From the NCBI GenBank assembly GCA_965659285.1, contig CBFHWB010000025.1, positions 1 to 33,173 on the forward strand: a stretch of DNA of 33,173 nt. The letters run 5' to 3'. The DNA is from UBA8108 sp965659285. Lineage in GTDB: Bacteria; Planctomycetota; UBA8108. Position numbers and translations under genes: made by a program. The notes beneath the pieces are model-generated. The model was not told the origin of the DNA and did not search any database. It was given only the letters and a program-made list of their open reading frames with translations. Positions 7,544-16,561 of the stretch are shown here, piece after piece (within the stretch, counting starts at the first letter, position 1; each line of letters begins with the position of its first letter).

Positions 7544-10380
7544 TGCGCCGGGGTATGTCTAATACCCTGACCGGTATGGGTTCAGTTCTCCTGCGTTATT
7601 ATTCCGCTGTCGCCCTGGCGTTCGGTTTATTTCTCCTGCCGGGTATCTCCGGGGGGGTAGAGCCCGATGATTCGATCCAGGCGATGGGGACTGAGGCTTC
7701 GCTTGCGGCCTTCCATATCCGCGAAGGGTTCAGGATCGAGCTTGTCGCGGCTGAGCCGCTGGTGATGGACCCCGTAGCTATCGACTGGGGCTCGGATGGG
7801 AGGCTCTGGGTAGCGGAGATGGCAGACTACCCCCTGGGTGTCGACGGCAAGGGAAAGCCGGGTGGTCGGGTTCGTTTCCTGGAGGACACCGACAGCGACG
7901 GGCGCTATGACAGGTCGGTTGTTTTTCTCGATGGGATGAATTTTCCGACCGGAGTCAAGGCCTGGAAGGATGGCGTCCTTGTTACCGCGGCTCCTGAGAT
8001 TCTCTTTGCCCGAGACACAAGCGGTGATGGGAGGGCGGATGTTCGTGAGGTTCTCTACAGGGGGTTTTCAGAGGGGAACCAGCAGCTGCGGGTTAACGGC
8101 TTGCGGTGGGGGCTCGACAATTGGATCCATTGCGCCAGCGGGGCGCATCATGGAGGCTACGCCAGGGGCAACAAGATTACCTCTGTGAGGACAGGGAAGA
8201 CCATCGTGCTTGGAAGCCGGGATTTTCGTATTCGTCCCGAGGCGGGGTTGTTGGACCCGCAGTCAGGTCCCTCTCAGTTCGGCAGGAACCGGGACGACTG
8301 GGGTGATTGGTTCGGCGTTCAGAACAGCCATCCGCTCTGGCATTATGTTCTGCGCGACCATCACCTGCGCAGGAATCCCTACTTCGTATCGCCCAATCCG
8401 AAGAACCAGGTGGTGACCCCGACAAACCCGCGTGTCTACACGGCCAAGTCGCCGCAGAAGCGCTTTCATTCCTTCGAGCAGTCCGGTCGTTTCACCTCAG
8501 CGTGCTCTGGTATGGTCTATCGTGACGACCTCCTCTTTCCGCGCGGCAGCGAGGGCCATGCCTTTACCTGTGAGCCGTTCCACAACGTCGTGCAGCACAA
8601 TATTATTTCAAGGGATGGAGTCACCTTCGCAGCCAGGCGCGATCCGGCAGAGAGCAAGCTCGATTTCATCGCCTCCAGGGATCGCTGGTTCCGCCCGGTC
8701 ATGGTTCGAACAGGGCCCGATGGAGCGCTCTGGGTGGTCGATATGTATCGCTACATGATCGAACACCCGCAGTGGCTTCCAAAAAATGGGCAGGATGAAC
8801 TGAGGCCCTATTTCCGCCATGGAGATAAGCATGGAAGGATCTACAGGGTTTTCCCCGCCGGATCCGCGCCTCGTGCATGGCCGAGGCTGCGTGGATCGGT
8901 TCCAGCCGACCTGGTTAACTACCTCGAACATCCTAACGGCTGGGTTCGGGATACGGCCCAGCAGCAGCTCGTTCAGGGAGGTGGAATGGAGGCGGCAGGC
9001 GGGCTGCGGCGTTTGGTTCGAACGAGCAGGGTCGCCCTGGGAAGGCTACACGCCTTGTGCGTGCTCGATGGGATCGGCCAACTGGATGTTCCCACTATCG
9101 AGGTTGCCCTGAAGGATTCGCATCCCGGTGTGCGCAGGCAGGCCGTTCGTCTCAGCTCGGTGAGGGCTCCAGCTCTCCTCGATGGGCTCGAAGACAGTGA
9201 CCCTGCGGTGCGTCTCGAGCTGGCTGTTTCAGCCAGGGGCGGGGCTGATATCGCCAGGCTTGCCGGCGACACGGATCCCTGGATAGCTGCCGCGGCGATG
9301 AGCTCCCTGGATTCGAAAAACGTGATTTCCGCCCTGGGGTCATCGCTGGAATCTCCGACTCTTTTCGCCAGGTTGACAGGCCAGGCGGTTGCCTGGAAGA
9401 AAGGCGCCGAGGCCGCTGAACTCCTGGGGCGCTACCTGCCGGGAGCGAAGACCGAAGACAAGATGAGGCTCACCAGCGCCTGGCTGGAGAAGGCGGATTC
9501 ACGCTCAGCTCCCGCCGCAGTACTGGATGTCGTTGAAGCTGCCGAGGCTATGGCCTTCGATCGACTGGTTGCCGGAGAGTTGCGAATTGCGGCCATCGGG
9601 CTTCTCAATCGCGTGCCCGGGCGAGATGGTGTTTCCGTGCGCAGGCTCCTCAGCGCTTCGGAATCTTTTGATGTCCAGGCCGCCGCGGTGAGGCGGGCCG
9701 TCATCGTCAAGCCGCTGCTTGAGGACTGGAGCAGGTATGGGCCGGGTCTGCGCGCCGAGCTCCTGGGGCTGGTCCTGGGGCGCAGGGAATGGGCCGCTGA
9801 CCTGCTGGACGCTGTGGCGGAAGGGAGGGTCAGGCCGGGGGAGTTGGACAGCTCTACTCGCCAGCGCCTGGGAGCCCTGGGCCCGGGAATCAAGAAGCGT
9901 GTTCAACAACTGCTTCCGGCCTCCCCCGACCGACTGGCGGTGTTGAAGAAATATCGCCCGGCCCTCGGGCTGAAGGGGAACGGAAGCAGGGGCCGTGTGA
10001 TCTTCGAGAAGATCTGCGCGACCTGCCACAAGCTTGGCGGGCTTGGCAGGGAGACAGGGCCGAACCTGGCGGCCCTGAGCAATAAAACAGGGGAGTTTCT
10101 CCTGCAGTCGATCATAGACCCCAACGCCGCGGTGGAGGCGAGATTCGGCCTCTACACCGCCGCGATCCGGGATGGCCGGATCTTCTCCGGCATGGTAACG
10201 AGCGAGACGGGAACGCAGATCAGCCTGGTTGCGGCCGATGGGAAGAAGACGGATATTCTCCGGGGAGAGCTCGTCGAGTTCAAGTCGATGGGTGCTTCAT
10301 TCATGCCGAACGGCCTCGAGCGGGATCTCTCTAGCGGCGACCTGGCAGACCTCATCCGTTTTATCCAGGAAGCCAGGTGA
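7543..10380 (+). CDS. PVC-type membrane-bound dehydrogenase/HEAT/cytochrome c protein
   Basis: This 945-residue exported protein has the three-part architecture of the PVC-group haem-binding proteins. An N-terminal six-bladed propeller (about 40-440) includes REGFRIELVAAEPLVMDPVA and DGRLWVAEMADYP. A central helical HEAT-like region covers about 470-780. A C-terminal cytochrome c module has CATCHK (Cys825, Cys828, His829) and a likely axial Met in FMPNGLE (Met921). It probably passes electrons from a substrate bound by the propeller to the periplasmic respiratory chain; the substrate is unknown. ATG 7543 overlaps the previous stop as TGATG. ATG 7576 is a serious alternative: it starts a compact signal peptide and shares a start context with the next gene (see findings). 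Gene order suggests joint transcription from the promoter at 4700. Confidence 0.9.
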   Translation: MRRGMSNTLTGMGSVLLRYYSAVALAFGLFLLPGISGGVEPDDSIQAMGTEASLAAFHIREGFRIELVAAEPLVMDPVAIDWGSDGRLWVAEMADYPLGVDGKGKPGGRVRFLEDTDSDGRYDRSVVFLDGMNFPTGVKAWKDGVLVTAAPEILFARDTSGDGRADVREVLYRGFSEGNQQLRVNGLRWGLDNWIHCASGAHHGGYARGNKITSVRTGKTIVLGSRDFRIRPEAGLLDPQSGPSQFGRNRDDWGDWFGVQNSHPLWHYVLRDHHLRRNPYFVSPNPKNQVVTPTNPRVYTAKSPQKRFHSFEQSGRFTSACSGMVYRDDLLFPRGSEGHAFTCEPFHNVVQHNIISRDGVTFAARRDPAESKLDFIASRDRWFRPVMVRTGPDGALWVVDMYRYMIEHPQWLPKNGQDELRPYFRHGDKHGRIYRVFPAGSAPRAWPRLRGSVPADLVNYLEHPNGWVRDTAQQQLVQGGGMEAAGGLRRLVRTSRVALGRLHALCVLDGIGQLDVPTIEVALKDSHPGVRRQAVRLSSVRAPALLDGLEDSDPAVRLELAVSARGGADIARLAGDTDPWIAAAAMSSLDSKNVISALGSSLESPTLFARLTGQAVAWKKGAEAAELLGRYLPGAKTEDKMRLTSAWLEKADSRSAPAAVLDVVEAAEAMAFDRLVAGELRIAAIGLLNRVPGRDGVSVRRLLSASESFDVQAAAVRRAVIVKPLLEDWSRYGPGLRAELLGLVLGRREWAADLLDAVAEGRVRPGELDSSTRQRLGALGPGIKKRVQQLLPASPDRLAVLKKYRPALGLKGNGSRGRVIFEKICATCHKLGGLGRETGPNLAALSNKTGEFLLQSIIDPNAAVEARFGLYTAAIRDGRIFSGMVTSETGTQISLVAADGKKTDILRGELVEFKSMGASFMPNGLERDLSSGDLADLIRFIQEAR

Positions 10381-10441
10381 TGGACTTTTGGCTGCGTCCT
10401 GCTGATTGACGCTTTGGCACTCATGCAATATCCTGAACGGT

Positions 10442-13400
10442 ATGAATAAAACTATCTCTTCCTGCGTTCTGGGTGTGATTCTGGCTTGTTGGACAGCGGC
10501 CATCTGCCGGGCTGATGAGCCGGTCACTTTTTCCGAGATCCATGGCGGGCTGATCGTTCAGCTTGGCGCTGATATGACAGGCGAGGCCATTCGACTCGCC
10601 GGAACCGGCCGCTACGTCGTTCATGTGCTGGATCCAGACCCGGAACGGGTCAAGAAAGCGCGCGCGGCTTTGAAGGCCTCGGGGCTCTATGGGCTCGTCT
10701 TTGCGGAGGTGATGACCGATCCAGCGCGGCTTCCGTATTCTGAGAACGTGGTGAACGGAGTCTATGTTCGCTCGTCCGGGAAAGTCAGCCTGGCTGAGAT
10801 TTTTCGTGTCATGACACCCCTGGGGGTTTTTGAAGGTTCCCGGGAAGCTCGTTTTGATGTGAAGCCGCTTGAGAAAGCCGGCTTCGGGACCATCCTTGCG
10901 GAAGCTGACAGATCGGTCAGTGCCCGCAAGCCCTGGCCGAAAAACATGGACACCTGGTCTCACCCGAGGCATGCCGCCGATGGAAACGCGGTATCACTCG
11001 ATACCGCTGTGGGTCCCCCCGCGCGGGTTCGCTGGGTGGCCGCGGCCATGGCCGAAGTGGAGGGTCTCATCACGGATGGCGGCCGTAATTTCTATGGCGG
11101 TGTACTCGCGCGCGACAGCTTCAACGGTCTGCGCCTGTGGCATCGGGATCTTGCTCAAGGCAAGCTGAACGACCCCTCGTTCAATCTTCCGCGACTGTCT
11201 TATAAGAGGGCGCGTCCGGTGGCCTCCGCAAAGTATCTCTTCGCATACGTCCGGGGAAAGGTGACCGCGCTGGATGCGGCCACAGGCAAGGTTGTCCAGG
11301 AGTACCAGGGTACGGAGGCCTCGATTGAGCTCATCCAGCACCTGGATGTCGTCCTTGTCGGCGGCAGCAGGTCGGTGCGGGCATTCAGCACCGAGACGGG
11401 CAAGCAGCTCTGGGAACGAAAGGCCGGGGATGCCAGGAATCTCGCGGCCGAGAGCAAGACGGTCTCTTATATTTCCGGGCGGCCCAAGCGCGGCGAGCCG
11501 GTGGAAGCCTTCGCTCTCGATCTCTACTCCGGGCAGTTGAAGTGGAACAGAACAGATTTCAGCTGGCTGCCGAAGGTGTACCGAACCGTCATGCACGAAG
11601 GGCAGGTGGTCTACGAGGTCTCATCACTGAATGACCACAACCTTGGTAATGCGATCCACCTCCTGGATACGGAAACGGGTCGGCTCACCTGGGAGAAGAA
11701 ATTCTCCCCCGGGATGAACCATAAGCGCCAGGCCCGAGCGATGTTTTCCGGCGACGACCTCTGGCTGCTGCATGGCGGCCGGGAGAATACCGCGCCCAGG
11801 AAGAATGGCAAGGTCAAGGAGACCAAGGTCCCCGTGCAGGTGTCGGCGCTCGATCCTAAGACGGGAAAGGTTCTCAAGACCCACTCTGCCGGCCTGGCCC
11901 ATTGCTTTCCTCCTGTGGCGACACCGAAATACGTCTTTGCCGGTGTGCTGGACCTGACCAATATGGAGACCGGCGAGGTCGAGGTGAACCCTATCACCAA
12001 GGCGAACTGCTCCCGCGAGGGCGGCTGGGTTCCGGCCAATGGGTTGATCTACACCACCCCGAAGCACTGCACCTGCTGGCCCATGCTGCGAGGTTTTGTG
12101 GCAATGGCGTCGGCCTCCCCCGATCCCCGGAACCCCGTAGGCAAACCGATAGATAAGATCCGGTTTCCCCTGGTGCGGGGCAAGGTCTCGGCTGATCCCG
12201 GGGCTGCGAAGGCTGCGGCGGACGACTGGCCGACCTATCGAGGCGATCGATGGCGAAGCGGCAGCTCCGGCAGCGCGGGTCCCCTGGCCCTCGATACCAG
12301 GTGGGGCACGAAGCTCGCGGATTCGACAGCTCTTCCCGACGGTCCCATCCTCTTTGACTGGGAGGAGAATCCCTACATCAAGGGTCCAATCAGCGCGCCG
12401 GTGATTTCCGGGGGACGGGTCTTCGTCGCCAGGGGAGATGCGCACGAGGTGATCGCGCTCTCGGCCGGCGACGGCAAGGAACTGTGGCGCTATACGGCTC
12501 GCGGCAGGGTGGATACGCCTCCCACGATCTACCGCGGCCTTGCGCTCTTCGGCTGTCATGCCGGTTACGTGTACGCGTTGAGGGTCGACTCCGGGGAGCT
12601 TGCCTGGGAGTTCCGTGCAGCGCCTGTAGATGAGCGTATCGTCGCCTATGGGCAGGTCGAGAGCCCCTGGCCGGTTCCCGGCTCGGTGCTGGTCAGGAAG
12701 GATACGGCCTATTTCGTCGCCGGGCGTCAGCAACTGGCCGATGGCGGGGTGCTGGTATTCGCGGTCGATCCTCTCAGTGGAGAGAAGCGCTGGGTTCATC
12801 GCCTCGACCATATGCCGCAGAAGGGAGACCCGACCGGCAAGAATCCCTACAAGGGCTTCTACGAGAATTCGGGACTCGAGTTTGATCCTGTCGACATCAT
12901 TCACGAAGAAGGCGAGGGTATCGCCATGTCGCGCTGGATTATCTCGAGCGCCGGCAAGCTTGTTTCGGTAGATGAATGGAACGCCTTCGCCAGGCTCGAC
13001 ACCGGAGGCGGGGCTGTCTGGGTTCCTCGGGGCTCATGGACCTACGGCGCCAGGCACCAGGATCGCTTCAAGGGAGAGGCTCCGCGAAGGCCCCTGGTCG
13101 TCTTCCGCGATGGAAAGGTCTACGGAGAGCTCAACGGCAGCACCGATATCTTCCGTCGTGATTTCGATGCCGCGGCCCTGAAGAAATTCAATGGCAAGTG
13201 GATCACCGGCTGGCAGGCCGGGCGCGACGCGAGGGGTGGAAAGAAACCCTTCCGGACGCATCGTGTCGCGGCAGGGTCGAAGTGGACAGTCGATGTCTTC
13301 ACGCCCGCTGGAAAGAAACCGAAGGCCGTGAAGTACGGCACCCAGCTCTACAACGACATACACGCCATGGCCCTCGCGGCCAACGGACGCCTCTATGCCG

Positions 13401-13555
13401 TGCACAAGGATGGCCGTCTCAAGGTTCTGGACACGACGAAAGGAGCCTTGCTTACCGCGTGTCAGGTTCCGCCGCCCATGTGGGACGGGCTTGCGATCGC
13501 CTCGGGTCGGGTCTTTCTGAGCACCCTCTCGGGCGAGGTTCTGTGCCTGGAGTAA
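10442..13555 (+). CDS. Secreted fusion of degenerate methyltransferase fold and two PQQ-like propellers
   Basis: The product is 1037 residues. A signal peptide (ISSCVLGVILACWTAAICRA) is followed at about 30-165 by a class I methyltransferase-like Rossmann segment: the glycine loop reads LIVQLGADMTGEA instead of the usual LGxGxG, the acidic strand is VVHVLDPDPERVKKARAAL, and a late strand reads RVMTPLGVFE. Two propellers follow, at about 190-580 (LDAATGKVVQEYQG, FSTETGKQLWERKAG, LDTETGRLTWEKKF) and about 605-1037 (entry DDWPTYRGDRWRSGSS, then LSAGDGKELWRYTARG). The fusion type is known to me from planctomycete genomes, but without a described function. Since S-adenosylmethionine is not expected outside the cytoplasm and the glycine loop is eroded, the N-domain is probably non-catalytic. 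It follows the cytochrome gene by 61 bases and ends three bases from the convergent operon. Confidence 0.85.
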   Translation: MNKTISSCVLGVILACWTAAICRADEPVTFSEIHGGLIVQLGADMTGEAIRLAGTGRYVVHVLDPDPERVKKARAALKASGLYGLVFAEVMTDPARLPYSENVVNGVYVRSSGKVSLAEIFRVMTPLGVFEGSREARFDVKPLEKAGFGTILAEADRSVSARKPWPKNMDTWSHPRHAADGNAVSLDTAVGPPARVRWVAAAMAEVEGLITDGGRNFYGGVLARDSFNGLRLWHRDLAQGKLNDPSFNLPRLSYKRARPVASAKYLFAYVRGKVTALDAATGKVVQEYQGTEASIELIQHLDVVLVGGSRSVRAFSTETGKQLWERKAGDARNLAAESKTVSYISGRPKRGEPVEAFALDLYSGQLKWNRTDFSWLPKVYRTVMHEGQVVYEVSSLNDHNLGNAIHLLDTETGRLTWEKKFSPGMNHKRQARAMFSGDDLWLLHGGRENTAPRKNGKVKETKVPVQVSALDPKTGKVLKTHSAGLAHCFPPVATPKYVFAGVLDLTNMETGEVEVNPITKANCSREGGWVPANGLIYTTPKHCTCWPMLRGFVAMASASPDPRNPVGKPIDKIRFPLVRGKVSADPGAAKAAADDWPTYRGDRWRSGSSGSAGPLALDTRWGTKLADSTALPDGPILFDWEENPYIKGPISAPVISGGRVFVARGDAHEVIALSAGDGKELWRYTARGRVDTPPTIYRGLALFGCHAGYVYALRVDSGELAWEFRAAPVDERIVAYGQVESPWPVPGSVLVRKDTAYFVAGRQQLADGGVLVFAVDPLSGEKRWVHRLDHMPQKGDPTGKNPYKGFYENSGLEFDPVDIIHEEGEGIAMSRWIISSAGKLVSVDEWNAFARLDTGGGAVWVPRGSWTYGARHQDRFKGEAPRRPLVVFRDGKVYGELNGSTDIFRRDFDAAALKKFNGKWITGWQAGRDARGGKKPFRTHRVAAGSKWTVDVFTPAGKKPKAVKYGTQLYNDIHAMALAANGRLYAVHKDGRLKVLDTTKGALLTACQVPPPMWDGLAIASGRVFLSTLSGEVLCLE

Positions 13556-13558
13556 GCC

Positions 13559-14218
13559 TCATTCTTTTTTTTTCAGCCCTCGCCGGTTTTTGAGGCCTCG
13601 GTTCATTCGTGCCAGGGTGGAGAGCATGAAGGTGCCGACAGCGATAAACACCAGCGGGAACCCGGCGATGACCATCCACCATTGTGGGCGGGAGGCCTGC
13701 TTGCGCAACCGCAGTTGCAGCCTGGTGTGATTTCCCGCCTGGGTCTCACCCGGGATGAGGCGAAAGGTGTAGGTGCCGGCTTCGATGACCTCGAGATAGT
13801 CGTTCAGGAGACTGATAACGGGGGTGTCAGATGTCCACTCGAAGATGGGCGTCCCTGAGCCGCCTTCGTTTTTTTTCTGCGAGAGCCCGAGCTCTTTATT
13901 TAAAACGAGTCGACCGGTTGAGTCCTCGACCGTGAGGGTGAATTTACTGGAGCGCGGAAAACCTGCCGACTGGCTCCAGTGGGCGATCGAAATGGCGACA
14001 GGGTTCATCTCGGGCGTGATCTCTATTGAGTGCGCCGCGTAGGCCTCCGGGTTTTTTCTCCAGGCAAGAGCTTCCCTGGCCGGCATGGACTCGCTCTGTT
14101 TCCAGATATCGACAGCTGCCAGCTCTTCTCCTGAGAGGAATACCCCGAAGAGGAACAGGCCTGTCAGGACGAGACCCGTGAGCCCCAGCAGAAGGGAAAT
14201 TCTCGATCCTGTTCTCAT
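13559..14218 (-). CDS. Membrane-anchored extracytoplasmic protein of unknown family
   Basis: I do not recognise this 219-residue protein. It has a membrane segment at each end (about residues 8-30 and 179-200) with about 145 residues between them facing out of the cytoplasm, and a basic cytoplasmic tail (NRGLKNRRGLKKKE). The middle part is rich in alternating hydrophobic/polar strands (SIEITPEMNPVAISIAHWS, FTLTVEDSTGRLVLNKEL, EAGTYTFRLIPGE), suggesting a jelly-roll or Ig-like beta sandwich like those that bind carbohydrates; this is inference from pattern only. It is the last gene of the minus-strand operon, 12 bases after its neighbour, and its stop lies three bases from the stop of the convergent methyltransferase-propeller gene. 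Confidence 0.75.
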   Translation of the reverse strand: MRTGSRISLLLGLTGLVLTGLFLFGVFLSGEELAAVDIWKQSESMPAREALAWRKNPEAYAAHSIEITPEMNPVAISIAHWSQSAGFPRSSKFTLTVEDSTGRLVLNKELGLSQKKNEGGSGTPIFEWTSDTPVISLLNDYLEVIEAGTYTFRLIPGETQAGNHTRLQLRLRKQASRPQWWMVIAGFPLVFIAVGTFMLSTLARMNRGLKNRRGLKKKE

Positions 14219-14230
14219 GGGAGTTTCCTT

Positions 14231-15148
14231 TTATTCCCGCTGTCGTTTTTTTTGAGGCGGAGGTTTGAGCGAGGCGAAACGTTTACGGATCTCCGCAAGT
14301 GATCCAATGGTCAGGAATACCTCGTAATCGACGGCCAGGCCTCTCTGCAGGGAGAACCTTCGCAGGGGAGCGACGTAGGAGCAGGCTGAGCCGAGCGGCC
14401 CTGTTTTCCCATCTCCCTTGAAACGGTAGCAGGTAAAGGTCTCAGTACCCGGTGTGCAGATCCCGATCCCCCAGTCCTTGTCGTCGAGGTAGGCTACCCA
14501 GTTCTCTGTGGCCTTTCCGCGCTCGTTCGGCCACCCGGGAACCCGGCGTTTCAGCTTACCGTTTTCTGAATAGACCAGGTTGGGAAGCTCTGCGTCTGTG
14601 AAAACAGCCGGCATCTCCTGGTCATGGACGGCCGACTGGTCCTTGCCTGTATAGTCCATGCGGAAGCGGACCCGTGCCAGCGGACCCTCAAGCGAGACCG
14701 TAACGCCCATCAGAGCCTCCGGGCAGGCGACGCCGCTGGCCCAACTGAGGGGCTCGACCCGGGCCGAGATCGTTTTCTTGTCCTGGTCCCGGGTAAACTT
14801 CAGCAGTCGAGATTTCTTCCCCTTGGAGTGGCCGCCCTGGACGGGATTGTAGACCCATGGCTTACCGTTCCACTTCGATCCATCGGGGCGGCCGTAGTAG
14901 GACTGCTGGATGAATCGGCCCTCGTCGTAGTTGTTCAGCAGGTTGCGCCTGGTTTTGCTCTCGGCGAAATAGCCGATGCAGGCGCCCCGCGATTTGTCGA
15001 TGCCGATACGGACGACCCCGTTGTCGAGGTATTCCCATTGCTGGGGATGCTTTACCTTCTTCTTGCTGTCGAGCGCGTCAGATGAGCGGGAAAGCAGAGC
15101 GGCAAGCAGCAGGGGTGCCGCCACCATGAAGAGCGCCCTGGAGCTCAT
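14231..15148 (-). CDS. Secreted protein of unknown function, predicted all-beta
   Basis: The product has 305 residues with a clear signal peptide (ALFMVAAPLLLAALLSRSSDA). The body reads as one all-beta domain: it opens with QWEYLDNGVVRIGIDKSRG, has an aromatic stretch GRFIQQSYYGRPDG and a WVYNPVQGG phrase, and ends with YEVFLTIGSLAEIRKRF plus a basic tail. This style (substrate-facing Trp, Tyr and Asn on a beta supersandwich) recalls galactose-mutarotase-like or polysaccharide-lyase beta domains, but no family can be named with confidence and no catalytic set is proven. Its start overlaps the stop of the DUF1501 gene (ATGA), so it is translated as part of the sulfatase/PSD1/DUF1501 operon and probably works on the same glycan. 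Confidence 0.78.
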   Translation of the reverse strand: MSSRALFMVAAPLLLAALLSRSSDALDSKKKVKHPQQWEYLDNGVVRIGIDKSRGACIGYFAESKTRRNLLNNYDEGRFIQQSYYGRPDGSKWNGKPWVYNPVQGGHSKGKKSRLLKFTRDQDKKTISARVEPLSWASGVACPEALMGVTVSLEGPLARVRFRMDYTGKDQSAVHDQEMPAVFTDAELPNLVYSENGKLKRRVPGWPNERGKATENWVAYLDDKDWGIGICTPGTETFTCYRFKGDGKTGPLGSACSYVAPLRRFSLQRGLAVDYEVFLTIGSLAEIRKRFASLKPPPQKKRQRE

Positions 15149-16560
15149 CCGATGATCTCCTTGATCACCTGGCCCCCGAACTGGCTCAACTGCTTGTAGC
15201 GTCCGCCATGGAAGTAGGTGAGCTTATTGTCATCGAGCCCGAGCAGGTGCAGCAGGGTGACGTGGACATCCCGGATGGGATGGGCCACCTCGGCCGCGGT
15301 ATTGCCGATCTCATCGGTAGCGCCGACCTGCCCCGGCCTGGTGCCGCCGCCGGCGAAGAACATCGCCATGGCATTGGCATTGTGGTCCCGGCCAAGGGCG
15401 ACCTCTCCGCCGCGCCGATTGTTGTCCGGGGTGCGGCCGAACTCGCCAGTCCACATCACCAGGGTTTCATCGAGCAGGTCGCGTTGGCGGAGGTCACGGA
15501 TAAGCGCCGCGATTGGTTTGTCTATCGAGTAGATGCGCTGGCGGTGGGCACGTTTTATGAAATCGTGTGAATCCCAGCCGCCGGAGAAGATCTGGATGAA
15601 ACGCACGCCCTTTTCGACCAGGCGGCGAGCGAGCAGGCACTTGCGGCCGAAGGGCCCCGTCTCCTTGTCGTCAAGGCCGTAGAGCTCACGGGTCTTCTTT
15701 GACTCTTTCCCGATGTCGAGGATTCCGGGGATTTCCATCTGCATGCGGTAGGCCAACTCGTAGTTTTCCATGCGCGCGGCGAGATCCCTGTGCTGGGGAT
15801 GGTTCTCGAGGTGGGACTGGTTCAGCTTTTTCAGGATGTTGAGATTGCTGCGCTGGTGTTCACGGGTTTTCCATGCCGGCGGGGCGAGGTCGAGGATCGG
15901 TGAGCCCTCCGACCGCAGCTGGGTGCCCTGGTAGTGGGCGGGCAGGAAGCCATTGCTCCAGTTGCCGCTGCCTCCCTGCGGATCGGCCAGCTCCGACATC
16001 ACAACGTAGCCCGGCAGGTCCTGGTTGATCGAGCCGAGGCCGTAATTCGCCCAGGCTCCGACCGCGGGATCTCCTCCGAAACGGTTACCGGTGTTCATGT
16101 GGTAGAGCGCGGTGGGATGGCTTACCGATTCCGCCTGGCAGCCATGGTAGACACAGAGCTCGTCGGCAACCGCCGGCTCTGCCATGTGCCGGAAGTGTTC
16201 GGACATGCTGACCCCGTTTTTCCCGACCTTGCGGAAAGTATAGGGGCTCTTTACGTAGAAGCGCGCGCCGCTGCCCATACCGGAGAGCTTGTCATCGGCG
16301 TTGAAGAAGCCCTTCAGGTGCAGGTCGTCAAGTTTTGGTTTCGGATCGAAGGTGTCGAGATGGCTGGGCCCACCCTCCATGAAGAGCATGATGATCGCCT
16401 TGGCCTTCGGCTCATGGTGCGGCTTTCTGGGAGCGAGGGGGCCGGCTTTCTCTGCGCGGGCGACCAGATCAGAAAAGGCGACCGAGCCGAGCGAAGCCCC
16501 CAGTCCGTAGAGGAAGTCACGGCGTCGGAAGCTGGCGGTGTGAAGAGGCGGTCTTTTCAT
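15145..16560 (-). CDS. DUF1501 protein, Tat-exported
   Basis: The 471-residue protein has a twin-arginine signal (RRRDFLYGLGASLGSVAF, arginines 12-14). The DUF1501 domain shows the usual IIMLFMEGGPSHLDTFDPKP opening, FSGGWDSHDFIKRA, DETLVMWTGEFGRTPDNNR and RDHNANAMAMFFAGGGTRPG. The ATG at 16560 lies one base after the PSD1 stop (TGATATG); an upstream ATG at 16572 would overlap that gene by 11 bases and adds four residues. Its partner PSCyt1/PSD1 gene is immediately upstream, the arrangement repeated at 30668-33173. The two families evidently function together; the reaction is not established. Confidence 0.92.
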   Translation of the reverse strand: MKRPPLHTASFRRRDFLYGLGASLGSVAFSDLVARAEKAGPLAPRKPHHEPKAKAIIMLFMEGGPSHLDTFDPKPKLDDLHLKGFFNADDKLSGMGSGARFYVKSPYTFRKVGKNGVSMSEHFRHMAEPAVADELCVYHGCQAESVSHPTALYHMNTGNRFGGDPAVGAWANYGLGSINQDLPGYVVMSELADPQGGSGNWSNGFLPAHYQGTQLRSEGSPILDLAPPAWKTREHQRSNLNILKKLNQSHLENHPQHRDLAARMENYELAYRMQMEIPGILDIGKESKKTRELYGLDDKETGPFGRKCLLARRLVEKGVRFIQIFSGGWDSHDFIKRAHRQRIYSIDKPIAALIRDLRQRDLLDETLVMWTGEFGRTPDNNRRGGEVALGRDHNANAMAMFFAGGGTRPGQVGATDEIGNTAAEVAHPIRDVHVTLLHLLGLDDNKLTYFHGGRYKQLSQFGGQVIKEIIG

Positions 16561-16561
16561 A

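Noticed and set aside
11624..12904. Minus-strand open frame of 426 codons inside the methyltransferase-propeller gene
   Set aside because: Antisense shadow with no motif; the plus-strand propeller repeats are unambiguous.
13565..13575. T-run at the convergent junction as a terminator
   Set aside because: It codes for the Lys-rich end of the minus-strand protein and no stem precedes it.
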